Shown one piece after another: positions 37,660-49,660 of a DNA stretch of 64,000 nucleotides. Below the pieces are notes generated by a model, which was not told where the DNA came from, made no database searches, and saw only the letters and a list, made by a program, of their open reading frames with translations. This DNA comes from Microvirgula aerodenitrificans DSM 15089 (GTDB lineage Bacteria > Pseudomonadota > Gammaproteobacteria > Burkholderiales > Aquaspirillaceae), in the NCBI RefSeq assembly GCF_000620105.1, contig NZ_JHVK01000002.1, forward strand, positions 186,001-250,000, read 5' to 3'. Numbering within the stretch: the first letter of the stretch is position 1; the number at the start of each line of letters is the position of its first letter. Both the position numbers and the translations under genes were made by a program.

Positions 37660-38103
37660 ATGCTGTTCCATTCCCAACTTCTCGGCCAGGTCGACATCGA
37701 CGAGCATTCCGTCCTCACCCTGGCCGCCCCGCTGGCCGGGCTGGAGGACTGCACGCGCTTCAAGCTGTTCCATGACGAAGGGACCGACGACACGTCGCGC
37801 CATGTGTACTGGATGCAGTCGCTCGACAATCCGGCGGTCACGTTCAGCCTGACCGATCCGGCCTGCTTCGGCATCCGCTACGAACTGGATCTGGAAAACG
37901 AGCGCGACGCGCTGCAGCTCGAACGGGCCGAGGATGCCGTGGTGCTGGTCATGGTCTACAAGGACGTGCAGCAGGCAACGCATCCGGCACTGGCGCCGCT
38001 GAAGGCAAACCTGTCCGCTCCGCTGGTGATCAACACCGCTTCGCGGCGGGCACTGCAACTGCCGGGGCTGATCGTCGATGTGTGCATGCGCCGGGTAGGC
38101 TGA
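37660..38103 (+). CDS. fliW: Flagellar assembly factor FliW
   Basis: 147-aa cytoplasmic protein. FliW binds flagellin and, when free, antagonises the translation repressor CsrA, coupling flagellin supply to assembly. Diagnostic stretches are LAAPLAGLEDCTRFKLF, NPAVTFSLTDPACFGIRYEL and the C-terminal ANLSAPLVINTASRRALQLP. A CAGGAG site precedes the ATG. Usually it is found beside csrA or flagellin genes; here it stands alone about 6.7 kb from the flg cluster. A terminator follows. Confidence 0.92.
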   Translation: MLFHSQLLGQVDIDEHSVLTLAAPLAGLEDCTRFKLFHDEGTDDTSRHVYWMQSLDNPAVTFSLTDPACFGIRYELDLENERDALQLERAEDAVVLVMVYKDVQQATHPALAPLKANLSAPLVINTASRRALQLPGLIVDVCMRRVG

Positions 38104-38108
38104 AGACT

Positions 38109-38138
38109 GCGCCGCCTTTGTACAGGAAAAGGCGGCGC
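38109..38138. terminator. Bidirectional terminator between fliW and the DUF4760-like gene
   Basis: GCGCCGCCTTT (38109-38119) is complementary to AAAGGCGGCGC (38128-38138), an 11-bp stem with an eight-base loop between converging genes. Confidence 0.75.
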
Positions 38139-38140
38139 CC

Positions 38141-38728
38141 TCAGACGGACTGGCAGCAGGCGCCGCCATGCGGCGGATCGGTGACCGGCTCATCCCGCCA
38201 GCGGTTCGCCAGCCACTCCATTTCGGCAAACAGCCGGTTGCGACGGCTCTGGCGGCGAAGCTCGACCACATACGGGGCCAGGGCGTCCCAGTCGCGAATC
38301 AGCAGCGAGCGCTTCATCCGCTTGTACACCCCTTCATCGAAGGCGCCCTCCCGGATGCCGGCGGCAATGAATTCATACTGGTTCAGCACCGCCAGGATCG
38401 TCCGGTTCTGCTCCGCATGGTCGACCAGGTCCCGGCAGGCAAACGGGGTGAAATTCACCTGATCCTCATGCATGCCGGCAAAAACGGCACGCGCCGCTTT
38501 CAGCTCCGCATCACGGTTTTCGTTGATCACCACATCGACCGTGGCCCGGCGCCGCGCCTGGACCTCGTTGCGGTCGGACTGGATTCTCAGCAGCCGCAAT
38601 TGACGCGCGGCGTACAGGCACAGGCCGGCCGTGGCCACGGCGGACAGGAAAACGGCTCCTGTATGGAGCCAGAAGCCGAGGGTTTCGCCAAGGTAAAGTG
38701 CGACATCCGTCGCCCGGGAGGAAGACAT
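38141..38728 (-). CDS. DUF4760-like membrane-anchored protein
   Basis: 195-aa protein with one N-terminal membrane helix (about residues 22-42, HTGAVFLSAVATAGLCLYAA) and a long helical cytoplasmic domain: RRRATVDVVINENRD, then ILAVLNQYEFIAAGIREGAF and DEGVYKRMKRSLLIRDW. This pattern (AxVLNxYE...IREGxFDExVYKR) fits the DUF4760 family, whose function is unknown. A possible 15-codon ORF with a strong ribosome-binding site lies 15 bases upstream. Confidence 0.8.
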   Translation of the reverse strand: MSSSRATDVALYLGETLGFWLHTGAVFLSAVATAGLCLYAARQLRLLRIQSDRNEVQARRRATVDVVINENRDAELKAARAVFAGMHEDQVNFTPFACRDLVDHAEQNRTILAVLNQYEFIAAGIREGAFDEGVYKRMKRSLLIRDWDALAPYVVELRRQSRRNRLFAEMEWLANRWRDEPVTDPPHGGACCQSV

Positions 38729-38743
38729 CCGCCAGGCGCCCCC

Positions 38744-38791
38744 TTACAGGTCCCAGCCTTCATCGGGCACCAGGCTGACAAATACACGCAT
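38744..38791 (-). CDS. Possible 15-aa small ORF upstream of the DUF4760-like gene
   Basis: ATG 38791 to TAA 38744 encodes MRVFVSLVPDEGWDL. The strong point is a near-perfect AAGGAG Shine-Dalgarno (38803-38798) six bases before the ATG, better than that of the following gene. It might be a small protein or a leader whose translation aids the next gene. Without comparison this is only suggestive. Confidence 0.4.
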   Translation of the reverse strand: MRVFVSLVPDEGWDL

Positions 38792-38926
38792 GATTCTCTC
38801 CTTGTGGAATGAAACCGTCGCGGACAACCCGACCGCACGATGAGTCTAGACGGCTTCTTCCCGCGGTGACAAATCCGGCGCAAGAGCGGCGGATGCCACG
38901 GACAAAATCCGTGGCATCCGCGCCAC

Positions 38927-41503
<2,577 letters not shown>

Positions 41504-41533
41504 GACTGCCCCTTTCAACAACGGATGACCGAT

Positions 41534-41562
41534 ACATGGGTAGGGTTTTCGGGCATTTCAAG
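41534..41562 (-). promoter_or_regulatory. Sigma-32 heat-shock promoter of clpB
   Basis: On the minus strand CTTGAAA (41562-41556, exact), 14 bases, ACCCATGT (41541-41534) against CCCCATnT. It has the same spacing as the htpG promoter and ends 31 bases before the clpB ATG. Confidence 0.8.
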
Positions 41563-41589
41563 GCCACGGGCAGCGATCTGCCGCACAAA

Positions 41590-41623
41590 CAGGCAAACCG
41601 GGCCCGCCATGCACCCGGCCCGG
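41590..41623 (-). terminator. Probable terminator of the second chemoreceptor gene
   Basis: CCGGGCC (41598-41604) pairs with GGCCCGG (41617-41623), followed on the minus strand by TTTGCCTGTTTG. It begins 13 bases past the chemoreceptor stop codon. Confidence 0.5.
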
Positions 41624-41635
41624 CCTGCCTTCATG

Positions 41636-43657
41636 CTAGACGCGAAACTGTTCGACTTCCGAGCGCAGGTCGGCGGCCAGCCGTTCCAGTTGCCGCGCGG
41701 TGCTCGCGGTGTAGGCCGCAGCGGCATCGTTCTCGCCCGCCATGCGCACCACACTGTCGATACGGGTACCGATATTGCGCGTGGTCTGTGACTGCTGGTC
41801 CAGGCAGGCGTTGATATGGTCGATGATCTCCGCCACGCCCACCACCTGGGCACGGATGGCGTTCATGGTCTCGCCCACCCCGTGCGTGGTCTGCACCCCG
41901 CTCTCGACCTGACGCACCGACTGGCGCATCACGCCGGCGGCCTCTTCGGCCGACTGCTGGATCGCGGCAATCATGCGTCCGATTTCCACCGTCGCCTGCC
42001 CCGAACGTTCGGCCAGCTTGCGTACCTCGTCGGCAACCACGGCAAAGCCGCGTCCCTGCTCACCGGCGCGCGCCGCCTCGATCGCCGCATTCAGCGCCAG
42101 CAGATTGGTCTGGTCGGCAATGTCGCGAATCACTTCGACGATGGAGCGGATCTCCTGTCCACGTGCCTCCAGCCCTTCGATGGTGGTGGTGGCATTGCCC
42201 AGCGCCTCGGCGATGCGACCGACCTCGGCCACGGCAGTGTCGATCGCCGTCTGGCCGGATACGGCCGCATCAGCCGCCGCACGCGACGCCCCCATCGCGC
42301 GGCTGGTCTCGCCGCAGATGGTGTCGTTGTCGGCATTCAGCTGGCTGACGGCGGCGGACATCGCCTGTGCGGCGTCGTTCTGCTCCCCGGCCCCCCGAGC
42401 CAGCTGCTCGGCATTGTCGGCCATGCCGTGCACGGCCGTGCTCATTTCCCCGGTGCCCTGATGCGTCGCCACCACCGCCTGGCGGAACGACCCGAGCAGG
42501 CCGTTCAGCGCCCGGGCAATGTCGCCGATCTCGTCACGTCGCGACTCCGGCAGCCGCTGACCCAGATTGCGCTCGGCCCCCATTTTTGCCACGGCATCGA
42601 CCAGCTGGCGTACCGGGCGGGTGACCAGGAAACGTGCCGACAGTGCAACCGACAGACCGACCAGCAGCAGCATGACCAGCGCACCGCCGGCCACCCAGCC
42701 GAGCATGGCCCGGTTGTCGGCGGCCAGCTCATCGACCCGCTCCATGCTGACCAGCGTCCAGTGCCAGTCCGGATAGCTGGCGTAGCGCACCAGATGCTCG
42801 CCCCCCTCGGCCAGCGTGACACGGGTTTCACCGTCCTTGCCCAGCAGCGGGGCGTAGACCGGCTGGCCGTCGACATCCTTGTCGCCGAGCGCGGATTCGC
42901 CCATCCGCGTCGGATGCTGCAGGAAGTGGCCGCGCTGCCTGTCTTCGCCGGCGTCAATAATGGCCAGCATGCCGCTGTCGCCTATCCTGACCTTGCGGAT
43001 GCGGGCCAGCAGTTCGGACATGCCGAGATTGACGTCGATGCCGACCTGGGTCGCACCGATGACCTTGCCGCTGCCGTCGCGCAGCGGGTTGTAGCTGGTG
43101 ATGTACGGCTTGCCGTAGAACGCGTCCTGGCCGACATACGGCGAGCCGTCGAGCAGGCGGCGCCAGGCCGGATCGCCATGCGGCATTTTTTCACCGAGCG
43201 CACGGCCGCCATCGTCCTTCAGCAGCGAGGTCGACACCGATACGAAATCGTCACCGTCGCGCACGTAAATGGTCGACACATTGCCGGTGCGCAGCAGAAA
43301 GCGGTCAACCTGCTCGCTCTGGTTGTTCAGCAGATGGCCTCCCAGGGTCAGACCCGGCGCCTGACCGCCAGCGGGCAGTGCCACCGCCTGGCCACTCAGC
43401 GCAAACACGCCGGACAGCTCGCTCTGGAACGCGCGGTCGAATTGCTGGGCCGACAGCTTCAGCGCCCGGTGATAGGCATCGATCATGTTCAGTGCGTCGC
43501 TGACCAGCTGGGTCTGCACTTCGCCGGAGCGGCGCAGCAGCAGGCGGTCCATCTGCACCGACAGGACGGCGACCGCCGCACCGATCAGCACCGCCAGCAG
43601 CAACATCTGCACGACGATCAACTTGCCACCGATGCGTAAACGGTTGAGTGGATACAT
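41636..43657 (-). CDS. Methyl-accepting chemotaxis protein with Cache_3/Cache_2-type sensor
   Basis: 673-aa chemoreceptor. ATG 43657 has GGGAGAAACGCCG upstream; 24 extra residues in the open frame are discarded. TM1 at about residues 10-32, a large periplasmic Cache region with [38 protein letters not shown] and [19 protein letters not shown]2 near 290-315, then HAMP and the signalling domain. The receptor tip [20 protein letters not shown] and [16 protein letters not shown] are present. There is no docking pentapeptide at the end. It is not in the flagellar cluster but lies nearby. Confidence 0.93.
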   Translation of the reverse strand: MYPLNRLRIGGKLIVVQMLLLAVLIGAAVAVLSVQMDRLLLRRSGEVQTQLVSDALNMIDAYHRALKLSAQQFDRAFQSELSGVFALSGQAVALPAGGQAPGLTLGGHLLNNQSEQVDRFLLRTGNVSTIYVRDGDDFVSVSTSLLKDDGGRALGEKMPHGDPAWRRLLDGSPYVGQDAFYGKPYITSYNPLRDGSGKVIGATQVGIDVNLGMSELLARIRKVRIGDSGMLAIIDAGEDRQRGHFLQHPTRMGESALGDKDVDGQPVYAPLLGKDGETRVTLAEGGEHLVRYASYPDWHWTLVSMERVDELAADNRAMLGWVAGGALVMLLLVGLSVALSARFLVTRPVRQLVDAVAKMGAERNLGQRLPESRRDEIGDIARALNGLLGSFRQAVVATHQGTGEMSTAVHGMADNAEQLARGAGEQNDAAQAMSAAVSQLNADNDTICGETSRAMGASRAAADAAVSGQTAIDTAVAEVGRIAEALGNATTTIEGLEARGQEIRSIVEVIRDIADQTNLLALNAAIEAARAGEQGRGFAVVADEVRKLAERSGQATVEIGRMIAAIQQSAEEAAGVMRQSVRQVESGVQTTHGVGETMNAIRAQVVGVAEIIDHINACLDQQSQTTRNIGTRIDSVVRMAGENDAAAAYTASTARQLERLAADLRSEVEQFRV

Positions 43658-43859
43658 CGGCGTTTCTCCCTGATTTGTTATGGGTTTTATGGCACGGGCA
43701 CGGCCGGGCAGCGAAAACGGCCGCGTCATGTGCGGTGGACAGCAGTATTGACGTTTGAATAAGACATGCGCAACTAGAGACTGTATGTTTGTGTCGCTAT
43801 TGCGGATGACAGCCCATTGCCGCTACGCTGGGCGTCCGTCATATCCACTGTCCAATCCC

Positions 43860-44702
43860 ATGCAGAACCGATCCGCCCGCCTGTATGCCGCCGCCGCGAT
43901 CCTGATCTGGGCATCTCTTGCCGCCCTGGGCGTCAAGCTCGCTCATCTGCCGCCGTTCCTGCTGGTCGGTGCCACGCTGACCTTCGCCGGCCTGATCACG
44001 CTGCCGACCCTCCGTCAGTGGCGGGTGCCGGCCTCGACCTTCGCCATCGGCGTCGCCGGCCTGTTCGGCTATCACTTCTTCCTGTTCGTCGCCTTCCGCA
44101 ATGCACCACCGGTCGAAGCCAATCTGCTGAACTACCTGTGGCCGCTGCTGATCGTGCTGCTGGCGCCGCTGCTGCTGCCTGGCACCCGGCTGACCCGCCG
44201 CCATCTGCTGGCAGCCGCTACCGGCTTTGTCGGTGCCATGCTGGTCGTCAGCAAAGGGCATGCCGGATTCGATAGCAGTTATCTGGGTGGATATGGCGCC
44301 GCCGCTTTTGCCGCGCTGCTGTGGGCCAGCTATTCGCTGCTGACGCGCCGGGTGCCGCCGTTCCCGACCGCGGCGGTCGGCGGGTTCTGCCTGGTGTCCG
44401 GCCTGCTGTCGCTGAGCTGCCACTTTCTGCTCGAACCGGCCACGCCGCTGCAGGCTGGCGATCTGCCCTGGATCCTGCTGCTCGGCGCCGGGCCGATGGG
44501 CGGCGCCTTCTTCCTGTGGGACAAGGCGATGAAAACCGGCGACGCCCGCGAGATGGGCCTGATGGCCTTCCTGACGCCGCTGCTGTCCACGGTCATCCTG
44601 GTGCTGGCAGGTGGCGGCACGCTGGACAGCTGGGCACTGGCTGGCGGGCTGCTGATCGTCGGTGGTGCACTGGCAGGCACACGGCCGACGGCCAGCGCCT
44701 GA
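43860..44702 (+). CDS. EamA/DMT-family transporter
   Basis: 280-aa membrane protein with about ten helices in two EamA repeats, e.g. YAAAAILIWASLAALGVKL at the N-terminus, RNAPPVEANLLNYLWPLLIV in repeat one, and DAREMGLMAFLTPLLSTVIL in repeat two. The NYLWPL and LWASYSLLTRR pattern resembles YddG-like aromatic amino-acid exporters, a weak indication only. ATG 43860 is chosen since upstream sequence lacks membrane character; the ribosome-binding site is poor. The 202-base gap before it shows no gene. Confidence 0.85.
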   Translation: MQNRSARLYAAAAILIWASLAALGVKLAHLPPFLLVGATLTFAGLITLPTLRQWRVPASTFAIGVAGLFGYHFFLFVAFRNAPPVEANLLNYLWPLLIVLLAPLLLPGTRLTRRHLLAAATGFVGAMLVVSKGHAGFDSSYLGGYGAAAFAALLWASYSLLTRRVPPFPTAAVGGFCLVSGLLSLSCHFLLEPATPLQAGDLPWILLLGAGPMGGAFFLWDKAMKTGDAREMGLMAFLTPLLSTVILVLAGGGTLDSWALAGGLLIVGGALAGTRPTASA

Positions 44703-44712
44703 GACAGGCATG

Positions 44713-44743
44713 AAAAAACCGGCCATGACGGCCGGTTCTTTCT
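44713..44743. terminator. Bidirectional terminator between the DMT transporter and flgL
   Basis: AACCGGCC (44717-44724) pairs with GGCCGGTT (44730-44737). CTTTCT follows on the plus strand, and a run of six As precedes it, giving a U-run for the flgL transcript on the minus strand. Confidence 0.8.
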
Positions 44744-44763
44744 GATGGCAATCCCGGGCGGGA

Positions 44764-45711
44764 TTACAGGTAATTCAGCAGCGACAGGCCCTGGGTCTTG
44801 GTGAACGCTGCCATCGAGCCCTGCAGGGCCAACTGGGCCATGGCCATGTCGCTGACCGCCTTCGGCAGGTCGAGGTCTTCGAGCTTGCTCAGCGTCGCCG
44901 CATAAGCGAGCGACAGGTCGCCGTTGCCATTGCGGGTCGCCTCGGTTTCATTCATCCGCGAACCGACAGCGGCATTGGCCGTGGTTACCCGGGTCATCGC
45001 GCTGTCCAGGCCACCAATGGCACTCTGCAGGTCGGACGTGAAATTGTAGCCCGGGGTGTCGGTGCCGAGCTGCAGGGCCTTGTGCAGGGTATTGACCGCA
45101 TCGAACAGGCTGCCGCCGCCCACCGAGCCGAACACGCTCGGACCGGTATCGGTCACCGGCACCTGCCGCGTGGAGGAGATCGGAATGGTCTTCTGGCCGT
45201 CATTGCCGTTATAGGTGACGTTCCAGCTGTCCCAGGTCATGCCGCCGCTGGTATTGGACACCTGCTGCGACACATACGGCGGCGTGGTCGAGTTGGTGCC
45301 GGAGAACAGGTACTGACCATTGCCGTCGACCTGGTTGGACGCGCCGATCAGCTGGCCGAACATGCCCTGCAGCTGGGCGTCGATCTGCTTCAGGTTGGCC
45401 GCGCTGTTCTGGCCGCTGCCGGCCTGGATCGCCAGCGTCTTGATCTGCGAAATCAGTTCGGTAGTCGACTGCATCGCTTCGTCGCTGAAACTCAGCGCCG
45501 AATCGGCGGCATTGGTGTTCTTGATGAACTGCTCGTTGCGCCCGTCAGCCTGACGGATGTCGAGAATGCGTGAGGCCGCGACCGGATCATCGGACGGCGT
45601 GTTGACCCGCTTCATGGTCGACAGTTGGGTCTGCATCTGGCTCTGCAGCGCCTGCTGGTAGCTGACGTTGCTGCCACCGAGAATATAGTTGGTTGCCGTA
45701 CTGATACGCAT
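44764..45711 (-). CDS. flgL: Flagellar hook-filament junction protein FlgL (HAP3)
   Basis: 315-aa structural protein joining hook and filament. The N-terminal helix region RISTATNYILGGSNVSYQQA and the conserved TPSDDPVAASRILDI, as well as the C-terminal AVSDMAMAQLALQGSMAAFT, match FlgL/flagellin-type ends that form the coiled-coil core. A GGGAGC site precedes the ATG. It lies 19 bases after flgK and is last in the transcription unit. Confidence 0.95.
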   Translation of the reverse strand: MRISTATNYILGGSNVSYQQALQSQMQTQLSTMKRVNTPSDDPVAASRILDIRQADGRNEQFIKNTNAADSALSFSDEAMQSTTELISQIKTLAIQAGSGQNSAANLKQIDAQLQGMFGQLIGASNQVDGNGQYLFSGTNSTTPPYVSQQVSNTSGGMTWDSWNVTYNGNDGQKTIPISSTRQVPVTDTGPSVFGSVGGGSLFDAVNTLHKALQLGTDTPGYNFTSDLQSAIGGLDSAMTRVTTANAAVGSRMNETEATRNGNGDLSLAYAATLSKLEDLDLPKAVSDMAMAQLALQGSMAAFTKTQGLSLLNYL

Positions 45712-45730
45712 GATTCATTAGCTCCCGCTA

Positions 45731-47545
45731 TTAGCCGCCGACCGCATTCAGGATGGTGTCGAACAGCGTCCCGGCGGTCTGGATCACCTTGCCGGATGCC
45801 TGATAGGCCTGCTGGTACTTGAGCAGATTGATGGTTTCTTCATCCAGGTTCACGCCGGATACGCTTTCCCGCGCCAGCGTCACCTGCTTCAGCGAGTTGG
45901 TTTGCGCATCGTTCATGACCTTGGTTTCATTGGTGATGCTGCCGACCGAGGTCACCGTCTGGCCCAGCGCGCCCTGAAGGGTCATGGTGCCGGTAGCGCT
46001 GCCATTCGTGCCCTGCACCAGGTTGGCGGTCTGCAGGTTGGTGAACTCCAGCAGGTTGCTGTTGTCGGCTTTCTCGGTAAAGCTGGTGTTCTTGCCGAGC
46101 TGGAACGTCCCGCCACCGGCCAGTGTGCCGTTCATGGTGAGGTTGACGCCAGTCTCCTCGGGCGGGGTGCCGTTGCTCATGATCTTGTAGCCGCCGGTCA
46201 CGCCCGGGCGGGCGACAACGGTATAGCCGCTGTAGCCCGCCGGCGCGGAGATGCTCAGACCGGTCGCCGTGTAGTTGATGGTCAGCGAGGCGGGGCCGGC
46301 CATCAGGTCGTCGGCCAGGGTGTTGTCCTGGGCGGTGGCGCGGCTGATCGAGGTGGCGCTGACCGTGGCGGCGCCGGTCGTGCCGGTGGCTTTCAGCGGC
46401 GATGCGGCAGCAATCTTGTCCGGCTGGGTAATGGCCAGCGACAGCGCGTTGATCGCGTCGCTCTCGAAGGCCGAGCGGGTCGCATCATCCATGCCGCCAT
46501 TGGCGAACGTCTTGCTGTAGCTGTCGAGCAGCGCCGCGTTGGCAGCCGGCGTCGCCGCACTCCACGGCGGGAAATTGAAGTTCAGCGTGAACATGTCGGT
46601 ACCCTGGGCACCATTCTTGTCCAGACCGGCCTTCTGCTGATTGTTGAAGTTGATCGCCATGCCGAGCGCCGTGGCGCCGAGCTCTTCCTGCGACTGCACC
46701 AGCGTCTTGCGCACGCTGAGCGCGCCGCCGAGCGAGCCGCCGGTCAGCAGGTCGGACGGCAGGGGCGAACCATCCTTGTAGCCGATCTGCAGATCCTTGC
46801 CCGAGCCCGGCATCACCTGCAGCTCGAACGGGGTCCCGCCGAGCACCATGCTCTGGCCGCTGCCGATGAACACGTTGACCTTGCCGCTGTCACTCGGCAC
46901 CGACGAGGCTTTCACGTACTTGTTCAGTTCGGTGATCGCCTGGTCGCGCTGGTCGATCAGGTCCAGCGGCTGCTGGGTATCGCCCTGCCACAGCTGGCTG
47001 ATCTGCTGGTTCAGCGACGCAATCTGCTTGGCCAGCGCATTGATCTGGGTAACCGACGACTTGACCTCGGTATTCACGCCATTGCGCAATTCCTCGATCC
47101 GGTCATTGGCGGCCTTGAAGCTGTTGACCATCGACGACGCCTGATCGAGCATCGCCTGCCGCGACGGCACCGAGTTCGGGTCGGTCGCCAGGGTCTGGAT
47201 CGCGCTGAAAAAGGTCTGCAGCTGGCTGGACACGCCGGTCGACGAGTTGGCCAGCGTGGAATCGAGCTGGTTCAGGTAGCTGAGCTTGCTGCTGTAATAG
47301 TTGCTCGCCGAGGTCGCCGTCTGCACCTGCTTGTTGAGAAAGCCGTCGTACACCCGGCGCACATCGGTCACCTGCACGCCGTTGCCCGGATAGCCATAGC
47401 CAGCCGATTGCGGGTACAGGGTCTGCTGGATGATGTCCTTGCGGGTGTAACCAGCGACGTTCATGCCGTTGATGTTCTGCCCGGTGACGCTCATGCCGGC
47501 TGCGGCCGAATTCAGGCCGGACAGACCAATGTTGAAGAGGCTCAT
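45731..47545 (-). CDS. flgK: Flagellar hook-associated protein FlgK (HAP1)
   Basis: 604-aa hook-filament junction protein. The N-terminus (SLFNIGLSGLNSAAAGMSVT, then GQNINGMNVAGYTRK) carries the rod/hook-family signature. The C-terminus (VSGVNLDEETINLLKYQQAY, then QASGKVIQTAGTLFDTIL) is the classic FlgK ending. The middle is the variable domain. A sigma-28-type promoter is located 31 bases upstream of the ATG, separating flgKL from the flgB-J operon. Confidence 0.96.
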   Translation of the reverse strand: MSLFNIGLSGLNSAAAGMSVTGQNINGMNVAGYTRKDIIQQTLYPQSAGYGYPGNGVQVTDVRRVYDGFLNKQVQTATSASNYYSSKLSYLNQLDSTLANSSTGVSSQLQTFFSAIQTLATDPNSVPSRQAMLDQASSMVNSFKAANDRIEELRNGVNTEVKSSVTQINALAKQIASLNQQISQLWQGDTQQPLDLIDQRDQAITELNKYVKASSVPSDSGKVNVFIGSGQSMVLGGTPFELQVMPGSGKDLQIGYKDGSPLPSDLLTGGSLGGALSVRKTLVQSQEELGATALGMAINFNNQQKAGLDKNGAQGTDMFTLNFNFPPWSAATPAANAALLDSYSKTFANGGMDDATRSAFESDAINALSLAITQPDKIAAASPLKATGTTGAATVSATSISRATAQDNTLADDLMAGPASLTINYTATGLSISAPAGYSGYTVVARPGVTGGYKIMSNGTPPEETGVNLTMNGTLAGGGTFQLGKNTSFTEKADNSNLLEFTNLQTANLVQGTNGSATGTMTLQGALGQTVTSVGSITNETKVMNDAQTNSLKQVTLARESVSGVNLDEETINLLKYQQAYQASGKVIQTAGTLFDTILNAVGG

Positions 47546-47575
47546 AATGGACTCGGTCTTTCTCGTATGACTGTT

Positions 47576-47602
47576 CTATCGACCGCGCAAACGCACTCTT
47601 GA
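47576..47602 (-). promoter_or_regulatory. Sigma-28 (FliA) promoter of flgKL
   Basis: On the minus strand TCAA (47602-47599), exactly 15 bases, GTCGATAG (47583-47576), compared with TAAA-N15-GCCGATAA: three of four and six of eight matches. It lies between flgJ and flgK. Confidence 0.7.
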
Positions 47603-47615
47603 CCCGGATTGCGGA

Positions 47616-48551
47616 TCAGGAACGGGTGCCGGTCGCGACGCGGGCCAGCTTCTCGGCGTAGGCCGGGTCGGTGGCATAGCCGCCGCGCGCCAGGCCGCGG
47701 GCAAAACTCACCGCGTCGGCGCCGGTATTCAGTGCGCCGGCGTAGCGCGGGTTGTTCTGCAGCAGTTTCGCGTAGTCGGCAAACGCTTCGCCGTAGTTGT
47801 CGTAGGCGCGGAAGCGTTCGACCTTCTTCTTCGGCGAGCCGTTTTCGTATTCGGTAGTGACGATGTCGGTGGTCTTGCCCTGCCAGCTGCCACCGGCCTT
47901 GATGCCGAACAGGTTGTGGCTGTTGCTGCCGTCGGCATTGCGGATATTGCGCTTGCCCCAGCCGGACTCCAGCGCGGCATGGGCGACCACCAGGTTCGGC
48001 GTGACGCCGAGATTTGCGGCAGCCTGGCGCGCATGCGGTGCAATCTGCTGGACAAAGTCCTCGCGGCCGACCGGAGCGGCCAGCGGGGCTTCCAGCGCGT
48101 CGAGCGCTCGCATCGGCTCGTAGCGCTTTTCCTCGCCCTGGGCGCGGCTCAGCGCGGCCTGCAGTCGCGGCGAAATCACCGAATTGAACTTGACCGGCTC
48201 GGCATTGCGCGTGACCGGCGCATCGGCATCGGCAGCCTGGCCGGACGCCTTCAGGATCTGCTGGTACAGCGCCTCGCCAAGCCCCATGCCACTGCCCTTG
48301 GCCATTGTCTGTGCCAGTTGCTGGTCGGCCATGCCACGGTAGGTGTCCAGCGCGTTGCTGTCTTCCTCACCATCGAAGCGGGTTTCGCGCATGGTCTTCA
48401 GCAGGGTCTGCAGGAACAGCGCCTCGAATTCGGACGCCGCCTTGCGCGCGGCGACCTTCGGGTCATCCTTGGCCAGGACCTTCAGGTTGCCCAGCCGCTG
48501 GGTATCGTAGGCCAGGCTGACATCGGCCTGGCTGATCGGCGTCGACGCCAT
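47616..48551 (-). CDS. flgJ: Flagellar rod assembly protein / peptidoglycan hydrolase FlgJ
   Basis: 311-aa bifunctional protein. The N-terminal rod-cap domain (LKVLAKDDPKVAARKAASEF, then EALFLQTLLKTMRETRFDG) helps rod assembly. The C-terminal half is a glucosaminidase-type muramidase that opens the cell wall, with LVVAHAALESGWGKR (catalytic Glu) and NLFGIKAGGSWQGK. The ATG overlaps the flgI stop as TGATG. The open frame upstream overlaps flgI and is not used. Confidence 0.95.
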   Translation of the reverse strand: MASTPISQADVSLAYDTQRLGNLKVLAKDDPKVAARKAASEFEALFLQTLLKTMRETRFDGEEDSNALDTYRGMADQQLAQTMAKGSGMGLGEALYQQILKASGQAADADAPVTRNAEPVKFNSVISPRLQAALSRAQGEEKRYEPMRALDALEAPLAAPVGREDFVQQIAPHARQAAANLGVTPNLVVAHAALESGWGKRNIRNADGSNSHNLFGIKAGGSWQGKTTDIVTTEYENGSPKKKVERFRAYDNYGEAFADYAKLLQNNPRYAGALNTGADAVSFARGLARGGYATDPAYAEKLARVATGTRS

Positions 48552-49660
48552 CAGATCACCTCCAGTTCGGCACGCAGTGCGCCGGATGCCTTCATCGCCT
48601 GCAGGATGGACAGCAGATCCTGCGGCGTGGCGCCGACCGCATTCAGCGCGCGCACGATCTCGTTCAGGTTGGTACCGCGCGGCACGCTGACCAGACGACC
48701 GCCATCGCTCTGGATGCTGGTACTGGTCTGGTTGGTCGTGGTGGTCTGCCCCTGGCTCAGCGCATTCGGCTGGCTGACTTCCGGCGTCGACTGTACGGTA
48801 ACCGTCAGGTTGCCGTGGGCGACGGCGCACGGTTCGACGCGCACGGTCTGGTTCATCACCACCGATCCGGTCCGCGCGTTGACGATCACCCTGGCCACCG
48901 GCGACGACATCGCCACATCCAGGTTTTCCAGCTTGCCGAGGAAGGCGACGCGCGCATTCGGGTCGGCCGGCGCCCGCACGTCGATGCGGCCGGCATCGAC
49001 GGCGCGGGCCACCGAGCCCATCGCCCCGTTGATGGCATTCACCACCCGGCTGGCATTGCTGAAATCGGCGGTCTTCAGCTCAACCGCAACGATATCGTTC
49101 TGGCCGACGGTGGTCGGCACTTCGCGCTCGACCGTGGCACCGTTCGGGATGCGGCCGCCATTCAGCTGGTTGATCTTGGTACTGGAACCGCCGCCACCGG
49201 CGCCGGCGCCACCGACCATGATGTTGCCCTGCGACATGGCATAGATCTGCCCGTCGGCGCCCTTCAGCGGTGACAGCAGCAGCGTGCCGCCGCGCAGGCT
49301 CTTGGCATCGCCCATGGCGCTGACGACGACGTCGATCTGCTGGCCCGAGCGCGCAAACGGCGGCAGTACCGCCGTCACCATCACGGCGGCGGCGTTCTTC
49401 GGGTCGATCTTCTGGTCCGGCGGCACCATCACGCCGAGCTGGTTCAGCATGTTCGACATCGACTGGCGCATGAACGGTGACGAGTTGGCCTTGTCACCGG
49501 TGCCGTCGAGACCGACGACCAGGCCGTAACCGACCAGCTGGTTGACGCGCATGCCGCCGATATTGGCGATTTCTTTCAGCCGTTCGGCGTGAACGGCCGG
49601 GGTCGCCAGCACGATGAGCGCCAGCGACAGGGAAGCGAGGAGGCGGGAGGCGTGGGTCAT
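48551..49660 (-). CDS. flgI: Flagellar P-ring protein FlgI
   Basis: 369-aa periplasmic protein forming the peptidoglycan-level bushing around the rod. A signal peptide (about residues 1-25, ending VHAERLKEIA) is followed by the conserved GMRVNQLVGYGLVVGLDGTG and by VMVTAVLPPFARSGQQIDV. The C-terminal GATPQDLLSILQAMKASGAL is also diagnostic. TGATG overlaps at both ends link it to flgH and flgJ. Confidence 0.97.
   Translation of the reverse strand: MTHASRLLASLSLALIVLATPAVHAERLKEIANIGGMRVNQLVGYGLVVGLDGTGDKANSSPFMRQSMSNMLNQLGVMVPPDQKIDPKNAAAVMVTAVLPPFARSGQQIDVVVSAMGDAKSLRGGTLLLSPLKGADGQIYAMSQGNIMVGGAGAGGGGSSTKINQLNGGRIPNGATVEREVPTTVGQNDIVAVELKTADFSNASRVVNAINGAMGSVARAVDAGRIDVRAPADPNARVAFLGKLENLDVAMSSPVARVIVNARTGSVVMNQTVRVEPCAVAHGNLTVTVQSTPEVSQPNALSQGQTTTTNQTSTSIQSDGGRLVSVPRGTNLNEIVRALNAVGATPQDLLSILQAMKASGALRAELEVI

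Noticed and set aside
43658-43859. Sigma-28 promoter for the second chemoreceptor
   Set aside because: No TAAA-like box with a 15-base spacer and CGAT core was found in the upstream gap.
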